Source of the DNA: Candidatus Poribacteria bacterium
Lineage (GTDB): Bacteria; Poribacteria; WGA-4E; WGA-3G
Length of the DNA: 64,000 nt
Reading direction: 5' to 3'
Assembly: GCA_958295815.1 (NCBI GenBank)
Contig: OY282374.1
Span: 2,500,856 to 2,564,855, forward strand
Shown: one piece after another, positions 35,356 through 43,352 of the stretch
Layout of the letters: each line of letters opens with the position of its first letter
Position numbering within the stretch: position 1 is the stretch's first letter
The notes under the pieces: generated by a model
Databases searched by the model: none
What the model was told of the DNA's origin: nothing
What the model saw: only the letters and a program-made list of their open reading frames with translations
Made by a program: the position numbers and the translations under genes

Positions 35356-36471
35356 ATGAAATATGACCTTCTACTGAAAGGTGGCACTGTCATCGATGCT
35401 GCGCAGGGATTAAATGAGGTGCGCGACGTCGCTATTTCTAACGGGACAATTGCAGCAGTTGAACCCGATATTCCAGTGCGTGCAGCAACGCATACGATCT
35501 CCGTCAAAGATAGATACGTTACCCCCGGACTCATTGACATCCACACCCATGTCTACTACGGCGTAACAACATGGGGCATCAGAGCCGATGCCGTCTGTCC
35601 AACAGCTGGAACAACTACGGTTGTCGATGCCGGTAGCCCGGGTTGGGTGACGTTCCCCGGTTTCCGAGAATTCATCGCCGAACCCGCACAAACAAACATA
35701 CTTACCTATATCCATATCTCTGGAATCGGACTCGTCTACGGACCCATAGGCGAAATGCTTGACATTGCTTATGCCGCTCCCCGGCAAGTAGCCGAAACCC
35801 TACAAAAGCACCGCGATATTACCGTCGGCGTCAAGGTGCGTCAAGGCAAGATGCAAGTAGGTGATAACGGTGTTGAACCGTTAAAACTTGCCATAGAAGC
35901 AGCGGAACGTGCTGAAACCACTGTCATGTGTCATATCGGTGCCGGTGTGTCGCTCCCTGAGATATTAGGGATGCTCCGTCCGGGTGATGTGATTACGCAC
36001 TGCTTCCAAGGCAACGGTGATAACATCATTGACGAGAAGGGCAGGATCATTCCTGAAGCGTGGAAAGCGCGTGAAGACGGTATTATCTTCGATGTCGGGC
36101 ACGGTGCTGGAAGTTTCCATTACGAAATCGCGCAACGTGCGATGGAGCAAGGGTTTATCTCCGATGTCATTAGCACAGATTTACACACGGGGAATATCAA
36201 CGGACCTGTCTATGATCTGCCGACCACGTTGTCGAAGTTGATGCACTTAGGGTTACCGCTCGCGGACGTGATTGAGAAGGCGACTTTTAGTGCCGCAAAG
36301 GCTATCCGTCGTGAAGATCAACTCGGTAATTTGAAAGTTGGAACCGTCGCAGATGTCGCAGTCTTTGACGTCCTTGAAGGTCAATTTGAATACTTCGATT
36401 CGCACGGGACCAAGTTTATAGGTGATAAAAAACTGAAAACGGAACTAACGATACGTGAGGGGAAAGTCTAA
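35356..36471 (+). CDS. amidohydrolase/deacetylase-family metallohydrolase
   Basis: 371 residues, dihydroorotase-like amidohydrolase superfamily. The N-terminal KGGTVIDAAQG strand and PGLIDIHTHVYYG give the metal-binding HxH (H63, H65). The probable bridging carboxylated Lys is K160 (VGVK), followed by H193 (MCHIG), H215 (ITHCF) and D275 (STDLHTGN), a complete binuclear-metal set. Homologues are annotated as amidohydrolase/deacetylase (EF_0837-like) and act on N-acyl or cyclic amide substrates; the real substrate is not predictable here. GAGGAACGG precedes the ATG. Confidence 0.85.
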   Translation: MKYDLLLKGGTVIDAAQGLNEVRDVAISNGTIAAVEPDIPVRAATHTISVKDRYVTPGLIDIHTHVYYGVTTWGIRADAVCPTAGTTTVVDAGSPGWVTFPGFREFIAEPAQTNILTYIHISGIGLVYGPIGEMLDIAYAAPRQVAETLQKHRDITVGVKVRQGKMQVGDNGVEPLKLAIEAAERAETTVMCHIGAGVSLPEILGMLRPGDVITHCFQGNGDNIIDEKGRIIPEAWKAREDGIIFDVGHGAGSFHYEIAQRAMEQGFISDVISTDLHTGNINGPVYDLPTTLSKLMHLGLPLADVIEKATFSAAKAIRREDQLGNLKVGTVADVAVFDVLEGQFEYFDSHGTKFIGDKKLKTELTIREGKV

Positions 36472-36475
36472 ATTG

Positions 36476-36524
36476 GGTTATAGGTTATGGGTTATAGGTT
36501 ATGGGTTATAGGTTATAAGTTAAA
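36476..36524. repeat. GGGTTATAGGTTAT microsatellite
   Basis: About five degenerate units of GGGTTATAGGTTAT directly after the amidohydrolase stop; same type as at 21819. Confidence 0.7.
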
Positions 36525-36640
36525 CCTCGTGGTAGTTGTATGGGTTTAGTTTGACACGTGCTCTCTTAACCAAGAATCAACAACCAAGAACCAAAACAAC
36601 AAATCTACCGACTTTATCAAAGTTGAAATAAAAAACAAAC

Positions 36641-37039
36641 ATGCTAAATATAAACAAAAAACTAAGCGGCTGTTATAGACGAGTTCTGATTTTTTTATTA
36701 GCAGTCGTAGGTGTCTGCTTGATCGCAGGGGGTGTGGTCTACAATCGCGTCGGAGGAATTGAGGGGACCCGCTACTGGATGGCAGAACGTGCGCTGAACG
36801 GTGTTGAAAACCATCTTAAGTCGGAAAATCGACCTGACGGAATTTCAGAGGAACAGGTGGTTACAGTATTTGCGAGTGTACGTGAAGCGAACCGAAATCG
36901 ACAGACCAATCTAATAGCACTTTATGACGTGCTGAAGTCCTATCAGGCCGAATTCCATACGAAAAAACCTTCAACACCGGAGGTAGAAGCACTGCTTGAA
37001 CAACTGAGGCAGACGATTCTTACAGACACGATTAAGTAG
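36641..37039 (+). CDS. small single-pass membrane protein of unknown function
   Basis: 132 residues. Basic start (MLNINKKLSGCYRR), one hydrophobic segment at 16-38 (LIFLLAVVGVCLIAGGVVY), then a soluble, mainly helical domain predicted outside the cytoplasm (EGTRYWMAERALNGVENHL, VFASVREANRNRQ, LEQLRQTILT). I do not recognise the family. No strong ribosome-binding site is visible, so confidence is moderate. It is convergent with the APH-like gene, with a 10-bp gap. Confidence 0.55.
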   Translation: MLNINKKLSGCYRRVLIFLLAVVGVCLIAGGVVYNRVGGIEGTRYWMAERALNGVENHLKSENRPDGISEEQVVTVFASVREANRNRQTNLIALYDVLKSYQAEFHTKKPSTPEVEALLEQLRQTILTDTIK

Positions 37040-37049
37040 AAATAGCGTA

Positions 37050-38132
37050 CTATGAACGAAAATTTCCAATCATCTCTCGAATTTTTGCTGTATCGGTATC
37101 ATCACTTAAGTCAGCATCAATAATATGCGAGAGGGCAGATTGGAACCTCGATCTGGCATCCCCCCATGCATCCAACAGCATATCACTTTCGGCGGCTTCG
37201 GGTTCTGCGAGTGCCTGTAAGAGTTGATCGATAGCTGAGAGATAAAAGAGCAGATGATGTGTGTCAATGCGAGCAGCAATCTCTTCGGGTGAACAGTTTT
37301 CCCGATGGGCACACACCCACTCGGCATAGGTGTCGATAAGTTCTCGGTCCAAAAGGGAGACGAAGTTAGCGTTTTCATAGGGTGCTGACAAGAAAGCACC
37401 GATACTATTGAAAAGCTGAACAAGTCGTATCTCTTGCCAATTCCAGCCGATACTGGCGAAATCGATGAACGTTGGGACTTCATCTGCGATTACAATATTG
37501 CGGGCATTGTTGTCCAAACTACCGAGTGCTGTCGGCGCAAGTTGTAGCCGAACAGCGAGTGTGTTCCATGTTTCTATGAGGGCGTCCGCTTGTGCAGATG
37601 ACATCGGTTTTTCACCGAGATGGGAGAGATAACCGATAACCTTTACACCGCGTTCCAGTAAACTTTTGAGGTTATCGTGTGCGTCATAACGGAAGAGATA
37701 AGGTGCGAAACGCTCGGTATATCTCGCGAAACAGGACTCAATCTCGCATAATTCATGAAGAATTGTTTTAAGAAGTGGTTTAACATCGGCATGCGGTATT
37801 TCGTCGCTTTGCGCAACAGCATCGAGGGTTTGTTCTCCGCGCCACTCTAACAACACTGCGTGCAGCTCCGCCGAGCTCCAAACGACCTGCGGAACTTTGC
37901 ACCCATTCTGGTGTAAAATTGACAGAACATCCGTCTCGATTTGGCACGGTGTGTACCCGGCATCGACAACGGCAGTTTTGATGTCGTATTGTTTGAGTAG
38001 GTATTTTTGAGTGCCGATATTCAGGCAGCACACATTATGTCGCTGTCGTCTCCCGTGCTGGATCGGTTCAAGACGTATGGCATTGGGATCTGTTTTGAAG
38101 TGTGCGGCAATCGGTTCAATCAAATGTTGCAC
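37050..38132 (-). CDS. aminoglycoside-phosphotransferase-fold (APH/choline kinase-like) protein
   Basis: 360 residues. The kinase-like N-lobe includes YLLKQYD (ATP-site Lys) and, further on, VLLEWRGEQTLD (hinge). The catalytic loop reads LGSLDNNARNIVI, where active APH enzymes have HGDxxxxN, so His is replaced by Ser while Asp and Asn are kept. PTFIDFASIGWNW replaces the usual IDW/IDFE metal motif. Similar proteins phosphorylate small alcohols or protein side chains, but with the altered loop activity is uncertain. No clear pathway partner is nearby. The gene is divergent from the rpsB operon across a repeat array. Confidence 0.75.
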   Translation of the reverse strand: MQHLIEPIAAHFKTDPNAIRLEPIQHGRRQRHNVCCLNIGTQKYLLKQYDIKTAVVDAGYTPCQIETDVLSILHQNGCKVPQVVWSSAELHAVLLEWRGEQTLDAVAQSDEIPHADVKPLLKTILHELCEIESCFARYTERFAPYLFRYDAHDNLKSLLERGVKVIGYLSHLGEKPMSSAQADALIETWNTLAVRLQLAPTALGSLDNNARNIVIADEVPTFIDFASIGWNWQEIRLVQLFNSIGAFLSAPYENANFVSLLDRELIDTYAEWVCAHRENCSPEEIAARIDTHHLLFYLSAIDQLLQALAEPEAAESDMLLDAWGDARSRFQSALSHIIDADLSDDTDTAKIREMIGNFRS

Positions 38133-38189
38133 GAGTCAATCCTCCTGCGGTATTATACCACAGTCCTTAATTGGATGGTACGATTTTCT

Positions 38190-38387
38190 TACGGGAACGG
38201 CACACGAGATGTAAGAACGGCACACGGAGTGTGCCTACTACTATTAGATGTAAGGGAACGGCACACGGAGGGTCTTACTACTATTACGTGTGCCTACTAC
38301 TATTAGATGTAAGGGAACAGCACACGGAGGGTCCTACTACTATTAGATGTAAGGGAACGGCACACGGAGTGTGCCTACTACTATTAA
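38190..38387. repeat. GTAG-type REP-like array 7 (variant subfamily)
   Basis: Five to six units with flanks differing from the other arrays: GGGAACGGCACAC before the loop and TACTACTATTAGATGTAAG after it. The hairpin core GGCACACGGAGTGTGCC is kept in two to three units. Confidence 0.8.
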
Positions 38388-38416
38388 TGTTGAATTACGG
38401 TCAGTCAGAAAAAAAC

Positions 38417-38445
38417 TTGAAACTGAGTCGTATCTGTGGTAAAAT
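38417..38445 (+). promoter_or_regulatory. sigma-70 promoter of the rpsB-tsf-frr operon
   Basis: TTGAAA (38417-38422), 17-bp spacer, TAAAAT (38440-38445), about 200 bp before rpsB; the long leader suggests post-transcriptional control. Confidence 0.7.
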
Positions 38446-38551
38446 ATATGTATTGATTCTGGGTGAATAAGCGTTTATCTGGAATTTACGGTACTTGTGT
38501 GAAGTAAAATAAAAATGAAAACAACACACCTCTCGATTTGCACAGCGGGTT

Positions 38552-38626
38552 CTCTCATATTGAGAGTCTGATGCAGATGTGAAGGAGGTGGACGTGGAAA
38601 CCCAGTAGGGGCAGCGTTGCCCTTAC
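38552..38626 (+). promoter_or_regulatory. structured rpsB leader with strong Shine-Dalgarno and five-codon minicistron
   Basis: A CTCTCA-TAT-TGAGAG hairpin (38552-38566) is followed by AAGGAGGTG (38582-38590), then GTG GAA ACC CAG TAG (38594-38608). A GTAGGGGCAGCGTTGCCCTTAC-like hairpin follows at 38605-38626. The second Shine-Dalgarno (AGGAGG) for rpsB comes 10 bases later. Autoregulation of rpsB by S2 is known in other bacteria; the role of this arrangement is inference. Confidence 0.45.
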
Positions 38627-38645
38627 AAACCTTAGGAGGTTTTTT

Positions 38646-39554
38646 TTGGCAGTCACAATGAAAGAACTCCTTGAATGTGGAGTTCACTTTGGACATCAGA
38701 CCCGCCGCTGGAATCCGAAGATGGCAGAGTACATCTTCGCTGAGCGGAATGGGATCTATATCATCGATTTGCAAAAGACGTTACGGATGCTTGAAACCGC
38801 AGTGGCGTATGTACAAGATGTCGCAGCAAAGGGAGGCAACGTCCTATTTGTCGGGACGAAACGTCAATCCCAAGAGGCTGTACGAGCTGAGGCGGTCCGA
38901 TGTAGTATGTACCACGTCAATCACCGTTGGTTGGGTGGTATGCTAACGAATTTCCAGACGATCCGTCGAAGTATCAACCGCCTTGATAAACTGGATGCCG
39001 ACGAAGCAAACGGGTTATTTGAACAGATGCCGAAAAAAGAGGTTATATCTCTGCGCCGCGAAAAGGGCAAACTCGACAACAACCTCAGCGGTATCCGAGA
39101 AATGAAGGTAATCCCGGACGTGTTGGTGGTAACCGACACTCGTAAGGAACACACTGCTATTGCAGAGGCGAACAAATTAAACATTCCGATCATCGCAATA
39201 GTGGATACCAACTGTGATCCCGACCCGATTGATTTACCCGTTCCGGGTAACGACGACGCCATCCGTTCGATTCGTCTGATCTGTTCTGTTTTGGCAGAGG
39301 CAGTGATTGAAGGACGTGGCGGTGCGTTAGAAGGTGCGGATGACGCAGACGATGCAGCAGATGCTGCTGCCACACCACAGCAACTTGATGCGATACTTGA
39401 CGCTCAACGCCGTGAGGAGCAGAGTGCTGCAATCCTCGAACAGACACAGATGTCGATAGAACCAGAAGCAATCGGCGATGGTGAACAGCGTGGACGTGCG
39501 CCACGTCAACGGAGTAGAGGCGGCAGAAGACCCCCTCGCTCTCAGTCGTCATAA
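38646..39554 (+). CDS. rpsB: 30S ribosomal protein S2 with long low-complexity tail
   Basis: 302 residues. The S2 core ([91 protein letters not shown]) is complete by about residue 230. The last 75 residues are an acidic Ala/Asp stretch ([14 protein letters not shown]), a helical Gln/Glu-rich part and a basic end ([16 protein letters not shown]). E. coli S2 is 241 residues. Start: TTG at 38646 with AGGAGG 7 bases upstream; the ATG at 38658 has poorer spacing. First gene of the operon with tsf and frr. Confidence 0.95.
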   Translation: MAVTMKELLECGVHFGHQTRRWNPKMAEYIFAERNGIYIIDLQKTLRMLETAVAYVQDVAAKGGNVLFVGTKRQSQEAVRAEAVRCSMYHVNHRWLGGMLTNFQTIRRSINRLDKLDADEANGLFEQMPKKEVISLRREKGKLDNNLSGIREMKVIPDVLVVTDTRKEHTAIAEANKLNIPIIAIVDTNCDPDPIDLPVPGNDDAIRSIRLICSVLAEAVIEGRGGALEGADDADDAADAAATPQQLDAILDAQRREEQSAAILEQTQMSIEPEAIGDGEQRGRAPRQRSRGGRRPPRSQSS

Positions 39555-39562
39555 ATGTTTGT

Positions 39563-39601
39563 TGGGCGCGCCGACTTTCTTTCAGCAAGATGGCGCGCCC
39601 A
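39563..39601 (+). terminator. rpsB-tsf intergenic hairpin GGGCGCGCC ... GGCGCGCCC
   Basis: A perfect 9-bp GC-only stem with a 19-base loop lies 13 bp after the rpsB stop. There is no U-tract, so it may be an attenuator, processing site or mRNA stabiliser rather than a full terminator. Confidence 0.55.
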
Positions 39602-39723
39602 CAATTCATCACTTCGTTATAAATATTTTCATGGACAAGCGGTATCAGCAATGTAGGGCATTGCTTGTAAGCCTTGCATTTATGAAAACCGTTCCCAGTG
39701 TAGTTAAAGAAGAGGAAAAGAAA

Positions 39724-40317
39724 ATGGAAATCACTGCAAAGATGGTTAGCGAGCTCCGTTCGCGCACTGGTGCAGGCATTATGGACTGCAAAAAAGCACT
39801 CGGAGAGACGAACGGGAATATCGACCAAGCAATTCAGAAACTACGGGAGGAAGGCTTGAAAGCTTCCGAACTCAAAGGCAGCAGGGCAGCAAAAGAAGGG
39901 TTGATTATCTCCTATATCCACCCTGGCAGCCGTGTCGGCACGTTAGTCGAACTGAATTGTGAAACCGATTTCGTGGCGCGGACGGAGCAATTTCAAGAAT
40001 TGGGTAAAGACATTGCGATGCAGGTGGCAGCGGCTAAGCCGAAATACCTAAGCGAAGAAGAGGTCCCTGCTGAAGACTTAGAAGCCGAAAAGGCGATTCT
40101 CAAAGCGCAGGCACAAAAGGAAGGCAAACCCGAACACATCGCTGAACGCATTGTTGAGGGACGTATCTCCAAATTCTACTCAGAAACCTGTCTCCTACAG
40201 CAGCAATACATTCGTGATACCGACAAAACCGTCGAAAGTCTCGTAAAGGACGCTATAGCGCAATTGGGAGAAAATATCGTAATTAAGCGCTTCGTCCTAT
40301 TTGTTCTTGGGCAGTAA
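39724..40317 (+). CDS. tsf: translation elongation factor Ts
   Basis: 197 residues from the ATG at 39724, preceded by AGAGGAAAAG. The open frame extends upstream into rpsB but without conserved sequence. ITAKMVSELRSRTGAGIMDC and KKALGE form the N-terminal UBA-like domain, and LVELNCETDFVARTEQF is the EF-Tu-contacting core with TDFV. Ends ...LLQQQYIRDTDKTVES and LGENIVIKRFVLF. It is the short (single core subdomain) form of about 200 residues seen in many phyla. EF-Ts recycles EF-Tu.GDP. Operon: rpsB-tsf-frr. Confidence 0.95.
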   Translation: MEITAKMVSELRSRTGAGIMDCKKALGETNGNIDQAIQKLREEGLKASELKGSRAAKEGLIISYIHPGSRVGTLVELNCETDFVARTEQFQELGKDIAMQVAAAKPKYLSEEEVPAEDLEAEKAILKAQAQKEGKPEHIAERIVEGRISKFYSETCLLQQQYIRDTDKTVESLVKDAIAQLGENIVIKRFVLFVLGQ

Positions 40318-40348
40318 AGAGGTAGAACTGCGAAATTGGTAATACGCT

Positions 40349-40409
40349 GGTAACCGAGACACCAAATTTCGGTTACCGGGTATCGGCGTCGTTTTTACGC
40401 GATACCCAG
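40349..40409 (+). promoter_or_regulatory. two tandem hairpins between tsf and frr
   Basis: GGTAACCGA ... TCGGTTACC and GGGTATC ... GATACCC stems follow each other, where pyrH usually lies. No U-tract follows the second. Possible mRNA processing or stability elements. Confidence 0.5.
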
Positions 40410-40525
40410 AAAACCATAGCGCTAAAATCTGAAAATTCATCAGTTATAGGGGTAAGTCAGGACTTAGCACCTCTCTCCCCACTGCGACTTTTTGAGTGTC
40501 GCGAACTTTTATAGGGAAAATTCAG

Positions 40526-41110
40526 ATGCAACAAATCATTACACAGACCGAGTCCCGGATGAAAAAAACAGTAGAATCAACTGCGACAAAACTGTCACAT
40601 GTCCAGACAGGACGGGCAACCCCGGCACTCTTGGATCAGGTGAGCGTTAACTACTACGGTAGTAAAAATCCGCTGAGCCAAGTCGGTACAATTACGACGC
40701 CGGAACCGCGTCTGCTCGTTATTCAACCTTGGGACAAAACGCTGATTACAGAAATTGAAAAGGCGATTGCCACATCGGATTTAGGTTTCTCGACCAGCAA
40801 CGACGGCAGCGTTATCCGAATTCAAGTGCCTGAACTCACGCTGGAGCGGCGTACTGATCTCACGAAGGTGGTACGTAAGTTAGCAGAAGAGGGCAAGGTA
40901 GCCATTCGGAACATTCGCCGTGATGCCAATGATGCAGCGAAAAAACTTGATGGCGGCGATTCAGGTAGCGGTGGTAAAAGCCGTGGACGCGGCGGCGATA
41001 AAAGGCGTGGCAAATCGAACGCCGATCCGATCCAGCAACTCACCGATACCTACATCGATCAAATCGACGCGCTGGTCTCGGCAAAAGAATCGGAATTGCT
41101 GGATACTTAA
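40526..41110 (+). CDS. frr: ribosome recycling factor with Gly/Arg-rich insertion
   Basis: 194 residues from the ATG at 40526 (AGGG 9 bases upstream); a GTG at 40496 would add ten residues. VQTGRATPALLDQVSVNYYG, PRLLVIQPWDK, VIRIQVPELTLERR and AIRNIRRDANDAAKK are the canonical RRF blocks. The segment normally reading KDGEISEDE-like between the last two helices is replaced by about 25 residues of Gly, Ser, Arg and Lys (about 133-157). The closing helix is QQLTDTYIDQIDALVSAKES. RRF with EF-G splits post-termination ribosomes. Confidence 0.94.
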   Translation: MQQIITQTESRMKKTVESTATKLSHVQTGRATPALLDQVSVNYYGSKNPLSQVGTITTPEPRLLVIQPWDKTLITEIEKAIATSDLGFSTSNDGSVIRIQVPELTLERRTDLTKVVRKLAEEGKVAIRNIRRDANDAAKKLDGGDSGSGGKSRGRGGDKRRGKSNADPIQQLTDTYIDQIDALVSAKESELLDT

Positions 41111-41253
41111 CCTGCAATGGGGTGTTGTCACGGCGCTGGGCAGGTTCCGACAGCCTATTCCGACACACGCTCTAACAATCGCTGTTGAGATTAATTCGTG
41201 TCCAAGCACGCGAATACAGATGCCTTACCCGTAATATGAAGGAGGACAGAACT

Positions 41254-42087
41254 ATGTTTTGGCGGCGAGCTTTGAGTATCGTTGTCCTGCTCCCGCTGGT
41301 CCTCCTTATTGTTTACCAAGGGGGTTGGGTTTACCTACTCCTCATATCTGTTGTCGTCCTGCTGATGCAGGTTGAATATTGTCGGCTCGCACAGCACTTT
41401 TCTGAAAAGCTGAATGTTGTGATACCGACCCTCTTGACGGTCGCTTTTTGTCTGCTCGCATATTTTTTGCCCGCGCTCCCAAAAACGTTATCCGTTTCGA
41501 CGGTAATGTTTAGTTATATTACTTTTGTGCTGATTTACGTCTTCGCCGAAAGTATTTTTAGAGGACAGGTCGCCGGAGAACTCGTCACTGTCACACTGAA
41601 ATTGACAGGCATTCTAACAATCGGCTGGACATTCGGCTACCATCTTATCTTGCTACGTAATTCAGGACAGATTGGCATGTCCCTCTGCTTCCTGTTAGCG
41701 GGGACAGTTTGGTGCGGCGACACCGGTGCCTACCTCATCGGTAGAGCAGTGGGCAAACACAAACTCGGAACACCGGTCAGCCCTCGGAAAACCGTTGAAG
41801 GGACCATCGGTGGACTGGTTGTGGGAACCTTAGTCGGTTTCTTGCTCGGGGCGTTCCTTCTAAAGGACACGATCCCTTTAGGGCACATCGCACTTATTGG
41901 ATTTCTCTTGACCGTCATGGGACAGCTTGGAGATCTCAGTGAGTCACTCATGAAGCGGACAGCTGGTGTTAAAGATTCCGGGGATGTAATTCCAGGGCAC
42001 GGCGGATTGCTCGATAGGTGTGACAGCCTGATTTTCAGTGCGCCAGTCCTCTATTACTATCTGAAACTGACAGGACATCTGGCGTGA
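41254..42087 (+). CDS. cdsA: phosphatidate cytidylyltransferase (CDP-diglyceride synthase)
   Basis: 277 residues from ATG 41254, preceded by GGAGGACAG. Seven or eight membrane segments. The C-terminal signature GVKDSGDVIPGHGGLLDRCDSLIF (S-x8-GHGG-x2-DRxD) is diagnostic and contains the Mg-binding Asp residues. VWCGDTGAYLIGRAVGKHKL and SPRKTVEGTIGG are the other conserved blocks. Makes CDP-diacylglycerol for phospholipids. uppS, which usually precedes cdsA after frr, is missing. Confidence 0.95.
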   Translation: MFWRRALSIVVLLPLVLLIVYQGGWVYLLLISVVVLLMQVEYCRLAQHFSEKLNVVIPTLLTVAFCLLAYFLPALPKTLSVSTVMFSYITFVLIYVFAESIFRGQVAGELVTVTLKLTGILTIGWTFGYHLILLRNSGQIGMSLCFLLAGTVWCGDTGAYLIGRAVGKHKLGTPVSPRKTVEGTIGGLVVGTLVGFLLGAFLLKDTIPLGHIALIGFLLTVMGQLGDLSESLMKRTAGVKDSGDVIPGHGGLLDRCDSLIFSAPVLYYYLKLTGHLA

Positions 42088-42122
42088 ATTAGGAAAAGCG
42101 CAGCTTATATACAATACTACAC

Positions 42123-43313
42123 ATGAAACACATCGCTATACTCGGTAGCACGGGGTCTATTGGGAAGAATGCACTCAGCGTCGTTGAAACACATCCTGAT
42201 GCGTTTAAGGTTGTCGGTCTCGCAGCGAACCGGGACGTTGATACCCTTGAACAACAGGTTCGGCAGTACCGTCCTGAGTTAGTCGCGCTGAATGAACCCG
42301 TGGCAGCAGCAGAACTCTGTTTACGTATTCAGGACCTCAACGGGATACACGTACTCGCTGGGACCGAAGGACTCCAAGCCGTAGCGACAATGTCGGAAGC
42401 CTCCCAAGTCTTAGACGGAATGGGCGGGAGCGCAGGTTTACTACCGACCTTAGCAGCGATTAACGCTGGCAAAGACATCGCCTTCGTTAACAAAGAGGTG
42501 ATGGTGATGGCAGGGGCACTTGTTAACGCCGCTGTTAAAGCAAAAGGCGTTAACTTGATACCCATTGATGGTGAAATGAGTGCCATCTTCCAGTGCTTGG
42601 AGGGTACGCGAGAACGGCAGTCAGAAGTCCATCGACTTCTCATTACTGCATCCGGTGGACCGTTCCGTACAGTGCCAAAGGATGATCTTTACGCCGTAAC
42701 ACCGCAACAGGCACTCCAGCATCCGAATTGGAAGATGGGTCAGAAAATTACAATCGATTCCGCAACGATGATGAACAAAGGGCTGGAGGTCATCGAAGCG
42801 AAATGGCTGTTTAATATAGAACTCTCGAAGATTGATGTCGTTGTCCATCCGGAGAGTATTGTCCATTCCATGGTAGAATGGACAGACGGCTCCACAATTG
42901 CGCAGTTGGGTCCGACGGATATGCGTATCATGATACAATACGCGCTGACCTATCCCCGTAGACTCTCCGCACCCGTGCCACGTCTGGATTTACAAGAAAC
43001 CCGGACGCTACACTTTGAACCCGTTGACTTCGAGAAATTTCCGTGTCTCTCACTTGCGTACAACGCTGCAGAAGTGGGTGGCACACTCCCCGTCGTGCTA
43101 AGCAGTGCGGACGAGGTAGTGGTAGAGGCTTTTCTGAACGCTTGCATCGGCTTTATGGATATACCTGCTATCCTCGCACGTGTGATGGATAAGCATACAG
43201 TAATCGCGGATCCAACGCTTTCGGACATCCTTGAGGCAGATCGGTGGGCAAAATCGACAGCATGTTCAATAATAAAAAACAAAGCACAACCTAAAAAAAC
43301 ACCAATACCCTAA
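42123..43313 (+). CDS. dxr: 1-deoxy-D-xylulose-5-phosphate reductoisomerase
   Basis: 396 residues. ILGSTGSIGKNALSVVETHP is the NADPH-binding loop, VNKEVMVMAG holds the conserved Lys, and QKITIDSATMMNKGLEVIEA with VVHPESIVHSMVEWTDGS carries the active-site His and metal-binding Glu. The usual VDSEHNA motif (metal-ligand D and E, substrate-binding S) reads IDGEMSAIFQ: D and E are kept, S is Gly and H is Met. Second step of the MEP pathway; lies between cdsA and rseP as in many bacteria. Confidence 0.95.
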   Translation: MKHIAILGSTGSIGKNALSVVETHPDAFKVVGLAANRDVDTLEQQVRQYRPELVALNEPVAAAELCLRIQDLNGIHVLAGTEGLQAVATMSEASQVLDGMGGSAGLLPTLAAINAGKDIAFVNKEVMVMAGALVNAAVKAKGVNLIPIDGEMSAIFQCLEGTRERQSEVHRLLITASGGPFRTVPKDDLYAVTPQQALQHPNWKMGQKITIDSATMMNKGLEVIEAKWLFNIELSKIDVVVHPESIVHSMVEWTDGSTIAQLGPTDMRIMIQYALTYPRRLSAPVPRLDLQETRTLHFEPVDFEKFPCLSLAYNAAEVGGTLPVVLSSADEVVVEAFLNACIGFMDIPAILARVMDKHTVIADPTLSDILEADRWAKSTACSIIKNKAQPKKTPIP

Positions 43314-43352
43314 AATGGGAAAATTTCACTCTCAAAGGGGGCAATAGACACC

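Larger units (their letters stand above)
38133..38645. other. divergent gap with REP array 7 and the rpsB leader
   Basis: No protein gene except a possible five-codon minicistron in the rpsB leader. Array 7, promoter and leader hairpins are listed separately. Confidence 0.7.

Noticed and set aside
39478-39723. Upstream-extended start of tsf inside rpsB
   Set aside because: The extension is out-of-frame rpsB and hairpin sequence; ATG 39724 has a ribosome-binding site and starts the conserved protein.
40318-40525. A decayed pyrH between tsf and frr
   Set aside because: The 208 bp hold two hairpins and no amino-acid-kinase motif in any frame.
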